Shown here: in pieces, positions 1 to 7,087 of the stretch
Layout of the letters: each line of letters starts with the position of its first letter
How positions within the stretch are numbered: the first letter of the stretch is position 1
Virus record (IMG/VR): IMGVR_UViG_3300038424_000028
Location: 1-43,583 of that record
Strand: one strand, 5' to 3'
DNA: 43,583 bases
DNA from: a virus
Translations under genes and position numbers: made by a program
The notes under the pieces: model-generated
Databases searched by the model: none
What the model saw: only the letters and a program-made list of their open reading frames with translations
What the model was told of the DNA's origin: nothing

Positions 1-186
1 CCCTAGCAGTTGACGCACACGCGGCAATGCGGTCGGAGCGACCGCGTCATTCGGGTGCTGGGCAATATGGCGTTGCAGGCAGGCATAGCGCCGTTTCCAG
101 CCGCGCTTGGAGGCGACATATCGCCGACGCTTCGGCTGGTCCGCCTTGCTTGACTTCTTGTTTCCGCCAGACGCGCTCTTGCCCAT
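1..186 (-). CDS. Small basic protein, 3' end cut by the window edge
   Basis: The reading frame starts at an ATG whose A is shared with the TGA stop of the terS-like gene upstream (TGATG overlap), so it is translationally coupled, and it runs open off the left edge. The 62 visible residues are strongly basic, beginning MGKSASGGNKKSSK, with a run of Arg/Lys followed by a segment with one Cys and HPNDAV. No family is recognised. Its position directly after a small-terminase-like gene suggests a packaging-region protein, but that is inference only. Confidence 0.6.
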   Translation of the reverse strand, partial: MGKSASGGNKKSSKADQPKRRRYVASKRGWKRRYACLQRHIAQHPNDAVAPTALPRVRQLLG

Positions 187-503
187 CAGTCGCCTCGTTT
201 GCCTTCGTTGCCATTTCCGCCGTCGCCGTTGCCACCTTCGGGCGGCTCGACCAACTGATAGATGACGCGGATCGGTGCGGCGCTCTCGTCACCGCCGACA
301 ATCTCTGTTGGGAAGAGTTTCGTTACCATCTGGTAGAAGATGGCGCGGTTGTGGTCGGACTTATTCGCCCAAGCCACGAGCGCTTCCGTGCCGCCCATCG
401 TTGTGAAGGCGTCGAGGAATGCGGCCTTGAGCGTGGTGAAGCGGTTTTTTGTCCCAACCTTGCGGCCAGCGGGGTTGCCAGACTCACCCTTCTTGAATGC
501 CAT
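186..503 (-). CDS. Small terminase-like protein (DUF5681-type N-terminus)
   Basis: 105 residues. The N-terminus MAFKKGESGNPAGRKVGTKN matches the FKxGxSGNPxGRpxG motif of DUF5681 proteins, which are common next to phage terminase genes and often annotated as small terminase subunits. A helical middle (about residues 25-70) is followed by an acidic Gly/Asn-rich tail. A small terminase recognises phage DNA for packaging; that role here is inferred from the motif and from the position just before the missing terL/portal/capsid block. It overlaps the 85-residue gene upstream by 20 bp and the next gene by one base. Confidence 0.6.
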   Translation of the reverse strand: MAFKKGESGNPAGRKVGTKNRFTTLKAAFLDAFTTMGGTEALVAWANKSDHNRAIFYQMVTKLFPTEIVGGDESAAPIRVIYQLVEPPEGGNGDGGNGNEGKRGD

Positions 504-741
504 TCGCTTTTCCCTTGCGTGTCACCCCGACGCCCGGTCTCTGCGCTTTCTTGTTGTTGGCAGTCCCGTCAGAGATGGCGACGGCTACAAGTTTCTCAGC
601 CGAATGAAGCGCGTTCAAATCGTTGAGCAATTGCAGAGCGTCGGAACTATCGAACTCCAGGACGACACGGGTACACTTGTCGCCGGACACTAGACTCTTG
701 CTCTCAAGCGATTTGAGGAGCGCCTCGAATCCTACGGTCAC
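484..741 (-). CDS. Hypothetical protein, 85 aa
   Basis: It starts at a GTG that overlaps the TGA stop of the papain-like protease gene (GTGA), a typical coupling arrangement in this operon. The protein has a predicted beta/alpha core with the segment RVVLEFDSSDALQLLNDLNA and a basic C-terminus. I do not recognise a family. It sits between the protease and the terS-like gene, so it is probably late-expressed. Confidence 0.6.
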   Translation of the reverse strand: MTVGFEALLKSLESKSLVSGDKCTRVVLEFDSSDALQLLNDLNALHSAEKLVAVAISDGTANNKKAQRPGVGVTRKGKANGIQEG

Positions 742-1775
742 TTCTTCACCGTGATACGCAGTTCGTCGATGTCGAGGACTTTGCCGCTCTTGAGTGCGTC
801 GATCTGGTACGTGACGCCGGCCTTGAGAATGACGCTGTTCGACGTATTATCTGGGACGCCGAAAGCCCGTACTGAGAAGCGGGGGTTTTTCAGCCGTCGC
901 TTGATGTAACGATATGCGAGCCGCGTCGCGCCACAGCAGACGGACGGTCCGGGCGTCGGCGTCGGCGTTGGGGTAGGAGTCGGCGTTGGGTTGGGCGGCG
1001 CTGGGTTCGATGACCAATTGACGGTCACATAATGCGCGTCGTATCCGCCGTTGGCTTTGAAGGCGTCGAGCGCTGAGAACGGCATGACATACGTCCCGTG
1101 GAGGCCCCAGTCGTTGCCCCAAGAGTTCTGGCCGTAGAACACTTGAGCCGTGAGGTCGTAGCCGAACAAAAACGTCTCATGGCCGCCATCGACGGTGGTG
1201 TAGTTCGCGGGGAGAACGCCGTCGGAGCCGATGTTCATCCACGAATCGAACCACGGAGCGCCGATGGAGATGAAATGACCGGCGGCAAGCGCGTCGCAGA
1301 TGTTCGTCCCGCCGTCATCGACGCGCACATAGGTCAGGAGCGGGTATTGCGCTGCGTAGGCGGTGTCGAGCATCCCCTGATATGACCAGGTGGTCGGGTC
1401 AGAGGTGTCGAGCGTATCCGTGTAGGGGCGGAAATGTTCGAGCAGACAGCCGTATGCGACGAGTTGGTCCAGCGCGTCACGCGGCTCCGCGCCGGCGTCC
1501 TGCGTGAGCGTTCCCTCTTTCAGACGAGCGAGGTTATAGACCCAGAGCGGGGAGAACCACTCGCTATAGGCTGACGTTTGGATGGCGGTGCCGGAGAGAT
1601 TGCCAGCGATTCCAAATCCGACGCAGGCACCCAATTGGCCCTGGTCGCGCACCGCCGGCAGGTACTGCGCCAGGCTGTACTGATTTGGGATTGCGGCGAC
1701 GCTGGGCCGATGCAGGTAGTCGCGATGGTCGCGCTTGTCTTTGATGTGGCCGAATCGGCGTATCTGTTGCGTCAT
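738..1775 (-). CDS. Papain-like cysteine peptidase (C1 family) with Pro-Thr linker
   Basis: 345 residues with the full papain catalytic set in order: QGQLGACVGF with Cys51 and oxyanion Gln, GGHETFLFGYD with His199, and NSWGNDWG with Asn217. No signal peptide and no long propeptide are visible: the mature-like domain starts almost at once and runs to about residue 252. A (PT)n linker (about 259-277) joins it to a small ~68-residue C-terminal domain that begins with a Cys pair. C1 peptidases cleave peptide bonds through a Cys-His-Asn triad. Phage copies are uncommon and their role is unsettled. Lying between the lysis cluster and the packaging gene, it could help lysis or process a protein; neither is shown by sequence. 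Confidence 0.85.
   Translation of the reverse strand: MTQQIRRFGHIKDKRDHRDYLHRPSVAAIPNQYSLAQYLPAVRDQGQLGACVGFGIAGNLSGTAIQTSAYSEWFSPLWVYNLARLKEGTLTQDAGAEPRDALDQLVAYGCLLEHFRPYTDTLDTSDPTTWSYQGMLDTAYAAQYPLLTYVRVDDGGTNICDALAAGHFISIGAPWFDSWMNIGSDGVLPANYTTVDGGHETFLFGYDLTAQVFYGQNSWGNDWGLHGTYVMPFSALDAFKANGGYDAHYVTVNWSSNPAPPNPTPTPTPTPTPTPGPSVCCGATRLAYRYIKRRLKNPRFSVRAFGVPDNTSNSVILKAGVTYQIDALKSGKVLDIDELRITVKK
949..1004. repeat. Short tandem repeat coding the Pro-Thr linker
   Basis: A degenerate 6-bp repeat (GTCGGC/GTTGGG variants on the plus strand) encodes about seven Pro-Thr units in the linker of the C1 peptidase. It is likely to vary in copy number between strains. Confidence 0.8.
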
Positions 1776-1785
1776 TATTCCCCTC

Positions 1786-2190
1786 CTAATGTCCCAGAAC
1801 TCGCAGAATAAAACTCGCCAGGGCTACGATCAACCCGGCGGTAGCCATGCCCGTCGCTATCATCAGAGATTTGTTGCTGGCCTTGCCTTCCATCTGATTC
1901 ATGAACTTCCGGAATTCTTGGACCGCGTCCTCGACCGGCTTGTGCGCGAGGCGATACTCTTCTTTGGTCATGTAGTTCTTGGTCTGGTCCTGCATGGCGC
2001 TCCTAAACTCATTCATGGAACATAGGCGGGCGTCCATGACATCCTCGCCTCGCTTTATCTCTTTCAGGATGGATTCTAGGCGCTCGTCAATGTATTTAAC
2101 GATTGGCACGCCATCGACGTGGCGAAGTTCTCCGTTCTTGGGGTTCACTTGGAATAATTTGAAGTCTTTGCCATCCACCATATTATTCAC
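1786..2190 (-). CDS. Coiled-coil protein with C-terminal membrane anchor
   Basis: 134 residues if read from the GTG at 2190, which overlaps the end of the gene upstream; an ATG three codons later is an alternative start. Residues ~30-100 are charged and helical, and residues ~108-131 form one hydrophobic segment (SLMIATGMATAGLIVALASF). This tail-anchored architecture recurs in phage lysis regions, and its neighbours are other small membrane proteins. A spanin- or holin-accessory role is possible but not demonstrated. Confidence 0.65.
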   Translation of the reverse strand: MNNMVDGKDFKLFQVNPKNGELRHVDGVPIVKYIDERLESILKEIKRGEDVMDARLCSMNEFRSAMQDQTKNYMTKEEYRLAHKPVEDAVQEFRKFMNQMEGKASNKSLMIATGMATAGLIVALASFILRVLGH

Positions 2191-2497
2191 TTCTATTCAG
2201 TTTTGCGACGCAGACGGCGACTTTCGCTTTGAGGTCCGAGAGTGATTCCAGGACTCTGTCGTGGCCCTCGCGGTATTCGAGTCTCAGGGCCGCGAAATCA
2301 CGTTCCATCGCGTCGAGGCGCGCCTCATGTTGCCCGCACCGTTCGGGGTTCGGGGCGAGGCCGCGCTCGGCCGTGTACTTGTCCTCTCGTTCTTTGGCCT
2401 GTGCGGTTTTGTACTGCCAGCGGGCGATGAAAAACAGAGCGAGCAGTCCAGCTCCAGACCCGCCATACTTCAGGATTTGGCCTAGAATTGCCCACAT
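2183..2497 (-). CDS. Small membrane/coiled-coil protein (spanin- or holin-like)
   Basis: 104 residues from ATG at 2497. One N-terminal membrane segment (about residues 8-25) is followed by a long charged, probably coiled-coil region. The N-in, one-membrane-pass plus coiled-coil layout is that of inner-membrane spanin subunits, and the gene sits in the lysis cluster. There is no overlapping outer-membrane lipoprotein partner, so the spanin call is tentative. A longer reading from 2599 has an implausible Cys-rich N-terminus and no ribosome binding site. Confidence 0.6.
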   Translation of the reverse strand: MWAILGQILKYGGSGAGLLALFFIARWQYKTAQAKEREDKYTAERGLAPNPERCGQHEARLDAMERDFAALRLEYREGHDRVLESLSDLKAKVAVCVAKLNRSE

Positions 2498-2525
2498 CGG
2501 CGGTGTCCTGGCCGATGGTCGGCGA

Positions 2526-2723
2526 TCAGTTCGCGCCTGGAACCTTGATGTCCAGTTTTCCGATTTGTCGGCGCAGTAGCAGCAACAGCACCAGCGCACC
2601 GATGGCCCCGTAGAGGTGGAACAGCCGGATGTAGCACGCGACGCCGAGCGCTCCGTAGGCGAGAATCCAATGGAAATTCACTTTGCGGAGCAGGGTAAGG
2701 ATTTTCGTCAGTATGTTCTTCAT
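2526..2723 (-). CDS. Small two-span membrane protein, holin candidate
   Basis: 65 residues starting MKNILTKILTLL, with a GGAGG ribosome binding site seven bases upstream. Two hydrophobic stretches (about 18-32 and 38-50) are followed by a basic tail. Size, topology and place beside the endolysin cluster fit a holin, the protein that permeabilises the inner membrane at the time of lysis. Several neighbours are also small membrane proteins, so which one is the true holin cannot be told from sequence. Confidence 0.6.
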   Translation of the reverse strand: MKNILTKILTLLRKVNFHWILAYGALGVACYIRLFHLYGAIGALVLLLLLRRQIGKLDIKVPGAN

Positions 2724-2739
2724 GCGTTTCCTCCGCCCG

Positions 2740-2961
2740 TCAGGACGTGACCGGGGGAGCCGGGGGCGTGTCGGCCGCCAGTTCTGCCGTGACCTTGTCG
2801 AGTTCGCCCTGCACGGAGTCGGCCAGCGCTTGAATCTCGACGGGGTCCTCTTTGGCCGACGCGAAGTCAGCCGCGAGTGCCTTGGTCAGAACGATGAGTG
2901 AATCAACGGCGGTTTCAAGAGCCGTGATTTTCGTTTTCAGGTTGTCAACTTCGATTGTCAT
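2740..2961 (-). CDS. Small acidic coiled-coil protein
   Basis: 73 residues from the ATG at 2961, preceded by AAGGAG. It opens MTIEVDNLKTKITALETAVD, a regular heptad pattern through residue ~60, then a Pro-rich end. Short helical proteins like this are common in phage lysis and structural regions; function is unknown. Confidence 0.65.
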   Translation of the reverse strand: MTIEVDNLKTKITALETAVDSLIVLTKALAADFASAKEDPVEIQALADSVQGELDKVTAELAADTPPAPPVTS

Positions 2962-3040
2962 AAAAATCTCCTTCGAATAAATGCGCTCCGCCATCAGGAG
3001 CAGAGCGTCGAGTTTTCTTCCGATTGAGGCGCGGACGGTG

Positions 3041-3232
3041 TTATCTCCCGATTCGCAGACTCCCGAGGTGTCCGAATGCTCCGACGATGGACAAGAGCCA
3101 GATGCACAAGAACAGAATAATCAGGACTTTCAGCACAGTCTTGAACACGGGCGGGATCGGTAGCAATGCATCGACCATCCACCAGATTAGCCCACAGACC
3201 ACGATAACGATAAAAATAGTTACGATCGGCAT
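3041..3232 (-). CDS. Two-span small membrane protein (Thivi_2564-like)
   Basis: 63 residues from the ATG at 3232, with AGGAGG five bases upstream. Two membrane segments (MPIVTIFIVIVVCGLIWWMV and about residues 30-50) are separated by a short Pro-containing loop. The pattern resembles the small Thivi_2564-type membrane proteins found in bacteria and phages. It could be a holin or antiholin given its neighbours. The resemblance is from memory of the motif only. Confidence 0.6.
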   Translation of the reverse strand: MPIVTIFIVIVVCGLIWWMVDALLPIPPVFKTVLKVLIILFLCIWLLSIVGAFGHLGSLRIGR

Positions 3233-3242
3233 AATGCCTCCT

Positions 3243-3872
3243 TCATTTGAGTAGCCGCCCGACGAGGAGCCCAACCCCTGCACCGGCGGCGGTCCATAGA
3301 ATTTTAGACCCGATGGTCTCTATCTTTTGGTCGCTGATAAACTTCTTGAGGTCAGCGATTGAAGCCGCGAGGGCGGCGTCTCGTTGCGTATCGAGTGCGG
3401 CCTGGGTTTTATAGCCGGCGATCTGCTCGTTTAACAGGCCGCGTTCTCGATTCCATTCCGGCTCTCTAACGACCTTATATTCCTGCCAATCTACCAGGGC
3501 GCTCACGGCAGCCCGGTAGGTTTCGAGGCCCATAGTCACGGATTTACCGTCCGTCGTAATGTCGTGGACTCCGAGAATTGCCGAGCCCTGGTCGACAAGT
3601 TGGGTGGGCGTCGCCGTCTTGACTTGAGCCAGGACCGCGAGGAACGCCTTCTCGTTGGCGGCGGCGTCAGCCTCGACCTTTGCTAGGTCAGCCGCGCTCT
3701 TGGCGATGAGTGCGTTCTGGGCCTTTATCTGGTCCTCAAGCGCCGCCGCCTGAGCCAGCGCGGCCTGAGCCTTCTGCTCCGCGAGATTGGCCGCGTGCTT
3801 GAAGTATAGCGTGCCGGCGACTATCACCACGGCTAAGAATGCGACAATAAGCCACGGGAGTGCTTTCTTCAC
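3243..3872 (-). CDS. Coiled-coil protein with membrane spans at both ends
   Basis: 209 residues from a GTG (3872) that overlaps the stop of the upstream gene (GTGA). An N-terminal membrane segment (about 5-24) is followed by an Ala/Gln/Lys/Asp-rich coiled coil (about 28-85), a mixed middle, and a C-terminal hydrophobic, Gly-rich segment (GSKILWTAAGAGVGLLVGRL). The layout suggests an inner-membrane spanin-like or other envelope-spanning lysis protein. No sequence family is recognised. Confidence 0.65.
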   Translation of the reverse strand: MKKALPWLIVAFLAVVIVAGTLYFKHAANLAEQKAQAALAQAAALEDQIKAQNALIAKSAADLAKVEADAAANEKAFLAVLAQVKTATPTQLVDQGSAILGVHDITTDGKSVTMGLETYRAAVSALVDWQEYKVVREPEWNRERGLLNEQIAGYKTQAALDTQRDAALAASIADLKKFISDQKIETIGSKILWTAAGAGVGLLVGRLLK

Positions 3873-4078
3873 GCGCTCATCCCCCGCCGCAGAGTCAGGC
3901 GGTTGTCCATGTGTCCGCGCACGAGAACGCCGGCGAATGCGCCCGTCAACCCGGAAAGCGCCGGGATGGCAATACCAGCGATTGCGGCGTTATGACCAGC
4001 CAGCAGAACGAACCCGAAGAACGCCGCGAGATAGAGCAGAAGCGCCGGTCCGGTGGCGATATCAAAATTCAGTTTCAT
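3869..4078 (-). CDS. Small two-span membrane protein, holin candidate
   Basis: 69 residues, ATG preceded by GAGG. Two hydrophobic segments (about 10-28 and 32-53, Gly/Ala-rich) and a basic C-terminus (MDNRLTLRRGMSA). It lies just downstream of the endolysin and its terminator, which makes it one of the better holin candidates here. Confidence 0.6.
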   Translation of the reverse strand: MKLNFDIATGPALLLYLAAFFGFVLLAGHNAAIAGIAIPALSGLTGAFAGVLVRGHMDNRLTLRRGMSA

Positions 4079-4085
4079 CTCGCCT

Positions 4086-4147
4086 CAAGAAAAAGTGGAG
4101 CCTGGGCCGGAGTTTTTCTTCCCGGGTAGGGACCGGCCCAGGACTCC
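4086..4147 (-). terminator. Rho-independent terminator after the endolysin gene
   Basis: On the minus strand, a 14-bp GC-rich stem (CCTGGGCCGG pairing CCGGCCCAGG, extended by GGAG/CTCC with one bulged T) encloses a small inner hairpin and is followed by ACTTTTTC. Positions 4133-4147 pair with 4097-4110. It lies in the 118-bp gap after the endolysin and before the holin-like gene, and could tune the ratio of the two. Confidence 0.65.
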
Positions 4148-4196
4148 GAGGAAAGGAGGTATTGAGGAGGGGTTGGAGGACCCGTGAAATATCTTA

Positions 4197-4691
4197 TCAT
4201 GCCGAATAGCCCTCGTAGGCGGCCATGAACTTGTCAACGTAACCCGGGACTGGTTGTCCATTAATGGACCCTGAATTGTAGCAGCGGGCTATCTGCTCCG
4301 GCTGTATTGCCCCAGCGTTGAGCGCCCGGCGCTGGATGTACTGCACGACGAACGGCAACGCGATGTCATCTTCATCCAAGTCCTGCGGCGCGCCTTCATA
4401 GCCCAACTCGCAGGCGGTATTGAACAGAATCTGCCAGTTGGAATATGAGCAGGCGGAGTCGTGGTCGTACTGCGCCCACCGTTCCCGAACGTCGGGGCTG
4501 TGGTCGTAGTAATAGCCGCCCGGCGCATACGACGGCTCGAATCTCGGGTCAGGGTTGTCGGCGGTGTATCGCTCACAGTTGAACAGGCCCCACAGACAGG
4601 CCGCGCCGTCAATCGCGGGGGGTGTCGGCCCTATCGACGGGGCGAACAGCGATATCAATGCGGACGCTTGTCCGTCCGTAATAATTGGCAT
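4197..4691 (-). CDS. Endolysin, lytic transglycosylase-like
   Basis: 164 residues. The pattern follows soluble lytic transglycosylases and goose-type lysozymes: a likely catalytic Glu40 in the segment GLFNCERYTADNPD, a SYSNWQILFNTACELGY stretch matching the family's GxMQI...LGY region, and CYNSGS (residues 137-142) matching the family's YNxG motif, followed by PGYVDKFMAAY. Such enzymes cleave the MurNAc-GlcNAc bond of peptidoglycan. There is no signal peptide, so release would depend on a holin. The usual ESxxN motif is not intact, so the catalytic assignment needs a structural check. Confidence 0.65.
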   Translation of the reverse strand: MPIITDGQASALISLFAPSIGPTPPAIDGAACLWGLFNCERYTADNPDPRFEPSYAPGGYYYDHSPDVRERWAQYDHDSACSYSNWQILFNTACELGYEGAPQDLDEDDIALPFVVQYIQRRALNAGAIQPEQIARCYNSGSINGQPVPGYVDKFMAAYEGYSA

Positions 4692-4714
4692 ATCCTCTCA
4701 CGGCTCCATGAATA

Positions 4715-4743
4715 TACATAATGCGTGAGCGGAGATTTGTCAA
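4715..4743 (-). promoter_or_regulatory. Possible promoter upstream of the endolysin
   Basis: A perfect -35 TTGACA (4738-4743) overlaps the end of the preceding gene. After 17 bp comes TATGTA (4715-4720), a weak -10. It would start a lysis transcript just before the endolysin start at 4691. The -10 is poor, so this is tentative. Confidence 0.35.
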
Positions 4744-5342
4744 ATTTCCTCTTCCTCGCGGCGCGCCGCCGAGACCCGTCCGTTCAACTCGCGGTTCAGC
4801 CGTCCGAGTTCCGGGCGGACGCCGGTGGCGGAATACGCGAGCAACATCTTCCGCGCCTTCACAGCGTTCAATCCGAGCAGTCGGCAGATGTTCACGAAAC
4901 TGAGCGCATCACCCGGCACGGACGGCCCGAAGATATACGCCTCTGCCGATGCGTGGTTCGTGTCGATTTTAATCTTGCGCTCGCGGTTGTGCTTATTGTC
5001 TTTTCCGCCGCGCGACTTCGGACGCGGCAGATAGTCCATCACCGCTTGGAGCAGAATCGCCGCGCAGAGATGGCGCACGGACTCATTCGTCAGCACCAGC
5101 CCGCTCAGACATGACGCCAGCAGGAATGGGCGGTCGCCGAGCGGAGCGGGGCACTCTTTGAAGATGACGTGGCGCACGATGAGTTGAGCGCCAGGGGCGG
5201 CCTTCTCATCACGCGGCCGCCAGGTGCAGAAATACCCCGGCTCTTTGACCAGCAGGAACTGGCATGGCTTGCCGCCGTTGTCGGTCAGGCATCGGTGCTT
5301 CCGCTCCGACGTGAGCGCCCGCCAGTAGATGTAATTCGCCAT
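4740..5342 (-). CDS. Hypothetical phage protein, 200 aa
   Basis: The N-terminal third has scattered Cys (CLTDNGGKPCQF, FCTW), and the C-terminal third has a helical segment SFVNICRLLGLNAVKARKML that looks like a short DNA- or protein-binding helix pair, then a charged end with four Glu in a row. No family is recognised. It is the last gene before the lysis cluster, a position where phages often keep a late regulator, but there is no direct evidence for that. Confidence 0.6.
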   Translation of the reverse strand: MANYIYWRALTSERKHRCLTDNGGKPCQFLLVKEPGYFCTWRPRDEKAAPGAQLIVRHVIFKECPAPLGDRPFLLASCLSGLVLTNESVRHLCAAILLQAVMDYLPRPKSRGGKDNKHNRERKIKIDTNHASAEAYIFGPSVPGDALSFVNICRLLGLNAVKARKMLLAYSATGVRPELGRLNRELNGRVSAARREEEEI

Positions 5343-5345
5343 TCG

Positions 5346-5567
5346 TCAGTTCTCGCTATTCAGGCCCGTCGAGAGCGAGGCCATGAAGCGCATATCGCTC
5401 AGGTGATCTTTCTGGAGCCGCTTCTTCTCCTGCATGGCGCACCAGACGACCCGCAGGAGGTCCTCCTTGCTGAGTTCATGCATCGGCTGTCCGAAGATGG
5501 TGAGCGAGGCTATTTGCTCATCGGTCGCCCAGCCGCGAATGATTGCCAACAGTTCAGCGGGCATCAT
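5346..5567 (-). CDS. Hypothetical small protein, 73 aa
   Basis: Helical, mildly acidic, with one Cys. It starts MMPAELLAIIRGW and ends at the next gene, leaving a 3-bp gap. Two adjacent ATGs could serve as start. Function unknown. Confidence 0.6.
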   Translation of the reverse strand: MMPAELLAIIRGWATDEQIASLTIFGQPMHELSKEDLLRVVWCAMQEKKRLQKDHLSDMRFMASLSTGLNSEN

Positions 5568-5614
5568 CTGTGCTTCCGCAAATCCAGCCGCGTTCTCCGC
5601 GTCGAGGGTTTCAT
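5564..5614 (-). CDS. Possible 16-aa basic microprotein
   Basis: A 16-codon frame reads MKPSTRRTRLDLRKHR. It overlaps the upstream stop by ATGA and overlaps the start of the downstream gene, and a strong GGAGGAG lies seven bases before its ATG. The exact fit between two genes with this ribosome binding site suggests it is translated, either as a product or as a coupling device. Confidence 0.4.
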   Translation of the reverse strand: MKPSTRRTRLDLRKHR

Positions 5615-5802
5615 TTTGGCTCCTCCGTCTCCCTTGGTAACGCTTCGAGTTGAACCTTCTCGATTAGGAATGAATACTTACCGAGAAAATCCATCGCCGC
5701 CCAATAGTCATCCGTCTTGACCATTGATAGGTCAAAAAGCAATCCCTGATTTTTCGCATGATAAGTCCTGATGGCGTGGATGATTATGACTTCTCGGCTC
5801 AT
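5611..5802 (-). CDS. Hypothetical small protein, 63 aa
   Basis: It starts MSREVIIIHAIRTYH after a strong AGGAGGG, and its start overlaps the stop of the Lar-like gene upstream. It is mixed alpha/beta in composition and its C-terminus is rich in Glu. No family is recognised. Confidence 0.65.
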   Translation of the reverse strand: MSREVIIIHAIRTYHAKNQGLLFDLSMVKTDDYWAAMDFLGKYSFLIEKVQLEALPRETEEPK

Positions 5803-5981
5803 TTAACCCTCCTGTTCCATGCGGCAAGATGCTTTTTGAGATAGAAAGTTGTCGTATAATGCTCCTGGAGTACCCAGAACAGGCAAGTTGTCTTGTGGAC
5901 CACTATCCAAGTAAGGCCCGCCATTAGTGGCTTCACTTCTTTTCCGCAGAATGGACACGGCTTCAATTTTGGTGCGCTCAT
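5799..5981 (-). CDS. Lar-like zinc-ribbon protein, copy 1
   Basis: 60 residues with the Lar-family frame: LKPCPFCGKE near the N-terminus, a middle Cys, and the closing AAWNRRVK. Lar (restriction alleviation) proteins of the Rac prophage and many small phage homologues share this CPxCG...WNRR layout; in Rac Lar modulates type I restriction-modification. Here only one Cys is left in the usual second CxxC pair, so zinc binding may be weak. AAAGGAG precedes the start. Two other copies lie at 6483-6674 and 14501-14683. Confidence 0.75.
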   Translation of the reverse strand: MSAPKLKPCPFCGKEVKPLMAGLTWIVVHKTTCLFWVLQEHYTTTFYLKKHLAAWNRRVK

Positions 5982-6286
5982 TTCCCTCTCCTTTCGCGGT
6001 AGTCGAGCGTCGTAACGGATGGCTCTCCATCAACATCGAGCCGAAGTTTTTTGTTCTCGGCCAGCGCACGCTCCAGTTCGGCCTCGGCTTTGCGCCACAT
6101 CTCCTCCAGGATGGAATGACTCTTCTGGAGTTTTTCAACCCACCCCTTCTGCTTCTCGTAGTCGTCGAGGACGGCGAGGAGGTCGGCGGCTATCTTTCCG
6201 CTGAGTTGCTCTCGTTCCGATGACCCGGCCATATCCCTTCGCCATTCAAGTTCCCGCCGCAGTTCCGCAATCCGCTCCGGTGTCAT
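5978..6286 (-). CDS. Coiled-coil protein, MTPExIAEL family, copy 1
   Basis: 102 residues, MTPERIAELRRELEW followed by a long charged helix with heptads. It is paralogous to the product at 14169-14504: both begin MTPExIAEL, carry LDDYE in the middle and ELERA later. Its stop overlaps the next Lar-like start. Function unknown. Confidence 0.7.
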   Translation of the reverse strand: MTPERIAELRRELEWRRDMAGSSEREQLSGKIAADLLAVLDDYEKQKGWVEKLQKSHSILEEMWRKAEAELERALAENKKLRLDVDGEPSVTTLDYRERRGK

Positions 6287-6486
6287 TTGGCCCTCCGGCT
6301 CGAACCGAATGGTATGGTTCGATTAAAGACCTCTGGTTCTGTCGCCCCGTACCAATCGGGAAAGTCATGAAACATCTTTTCTACGAACTCTCTGTCTGCG
6401 GGATATAGCGCCTCTCCTCTTTTGGCTCGACAACGAAGGTCAAAACACCGAGCGGCATCTTTAGGATTCGGCTTCGGCTTGCTCAT
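6283..6486 (-). CDS. Hypothetical small basic protein, 67 aa
   Basis: MSKPKPNPKDAARCFDLRC opens a basic protein with two Cys and an aromatic middle (FHDFPDWYG). It overlaps its neighbours on both sides by four bases, so it belongs to the same translationally coupled run. No family is recognised. Confidence 0.65.
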   Translation of the reverse strand: MSKPKPNPKDAARCFDLRCRAKRGEALYPADREFVEKMFHDFPDWYGATEPEVFNRTIPFGSSRRAK

Positions 6487-6674
6487 GTGTACCGCCTATT
6501 CCATGCAACAATGGCGTCGCCCGCAATGATGGTAATTGGTCCCGACGAATGGCATGCGCCGCAGATGACTTGCTGTTCTATGCGCGAGCCATCCACCACT
6601 GTGCTTATAAAAAATTCTTTTACCCTAGGCGTTCCCCCACAGAACGGGCAACGCTTCAACTTCGGCTCTTTCAT
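6483..6674 (-). CDS. Lar-like zinc-ribbon protein, copy 2
   Basis: 63 residues with the complete four-Cys ribbon: LKRCPFCGG, then ICGACHSSG, and the closing VAWNRRYT. This is the best-formed zinc site of the three Lar-like copies. It follows the LDAA-family gene by overlap, as copy 3 does at 14.5-15.0 kb, which marks a duplicated cassette. Confidence 0.8.
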   Translation of the reverse strand: MKEPKLKRCPFCGGTPRVKEFFISTVVDGSRIEQQVICGACHSSGPITIIAGDAIVAWNRRYT

Positions 6675-6937
6675 TGCTTCCCCTTCCCCAGCCCAGGCGT
6701 CGGCTCATCGGGCAGCGCGGCCTTATAAAGTCTTTTGAGGTCTTGAAAGAATTCCCATTCTTGATGGGGCTCTAGCCAATCCTCGGTGTAGAGTTTTATT
6801 CTCGCCCAATCCACCTTCGCCACCGCTTCGAGGATGCGGATGGCGGTTATCGCAGATTGATACCCCTCATTATCCTCAGATTTTGGCACAAGGCCTATAT
6901 AGCCCAAGAGAATGCTTATAGCCGCATCTAGGTTCAT
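6671..6937 (-). CDS. LDAA-family small protein, copy 1
   Basis: 88 residues, start MNLDAAISILLGYIG, helical, ending LPDEPTPGLGKGKQ. The N-terminal LDAAI and the C-terminal LPDEPTxGxGK are shared with the 112-residue product at 14680-15018, so the two are paralogues that have diverged in the middle. AGGAGGAAGC precedes the ATG. Function unknown. Confidence 0.7.
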   Translation of the reverse strand: MNLDAAISILLGYIGLVPKSEDNEGYQSAITAIRILEAVAKVDWARIKLYTEDWLEPHQEWEFFQDLKRLYKAALPDEPTPGLGKGKQ

Positions 6938-7080
6938 GCTTCCTCCTCTTGAAAATGGCCGGCGGGACGGTTAGCAACGGCTTGAGCGCCGCCAAGTGCT
7001 ACCGTGGTCCCCGTCCCCCGACGCCGTTCAACTACCGCTTGGCTACTCGTAACGGCGCCGGCCCGGCTCAGTCGTTTCAT
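6934..7080 (-). CDS. Possible 48-aa basic protein
   Basis: A frame starting MKRLSRAGAVTSSQ ends with a TGA that overlaps the next ATG (ATGA), like the rest of the operon. It fills an otherwise empty gap of about 150 bp. The ribosome binding site (GGAGGAA) is 11-12 bases away, which is far, and the composition is Ala/Arg-rich, so coding status is uncertain. Confidence 0.4.
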   Translation of the reverse strand: MKRLSRAGAVTSSQAVVERRRGTGTTVALGGAQAVANRPAGHFQEEEA

Positions 7081-7087
7081 TTTCTGT

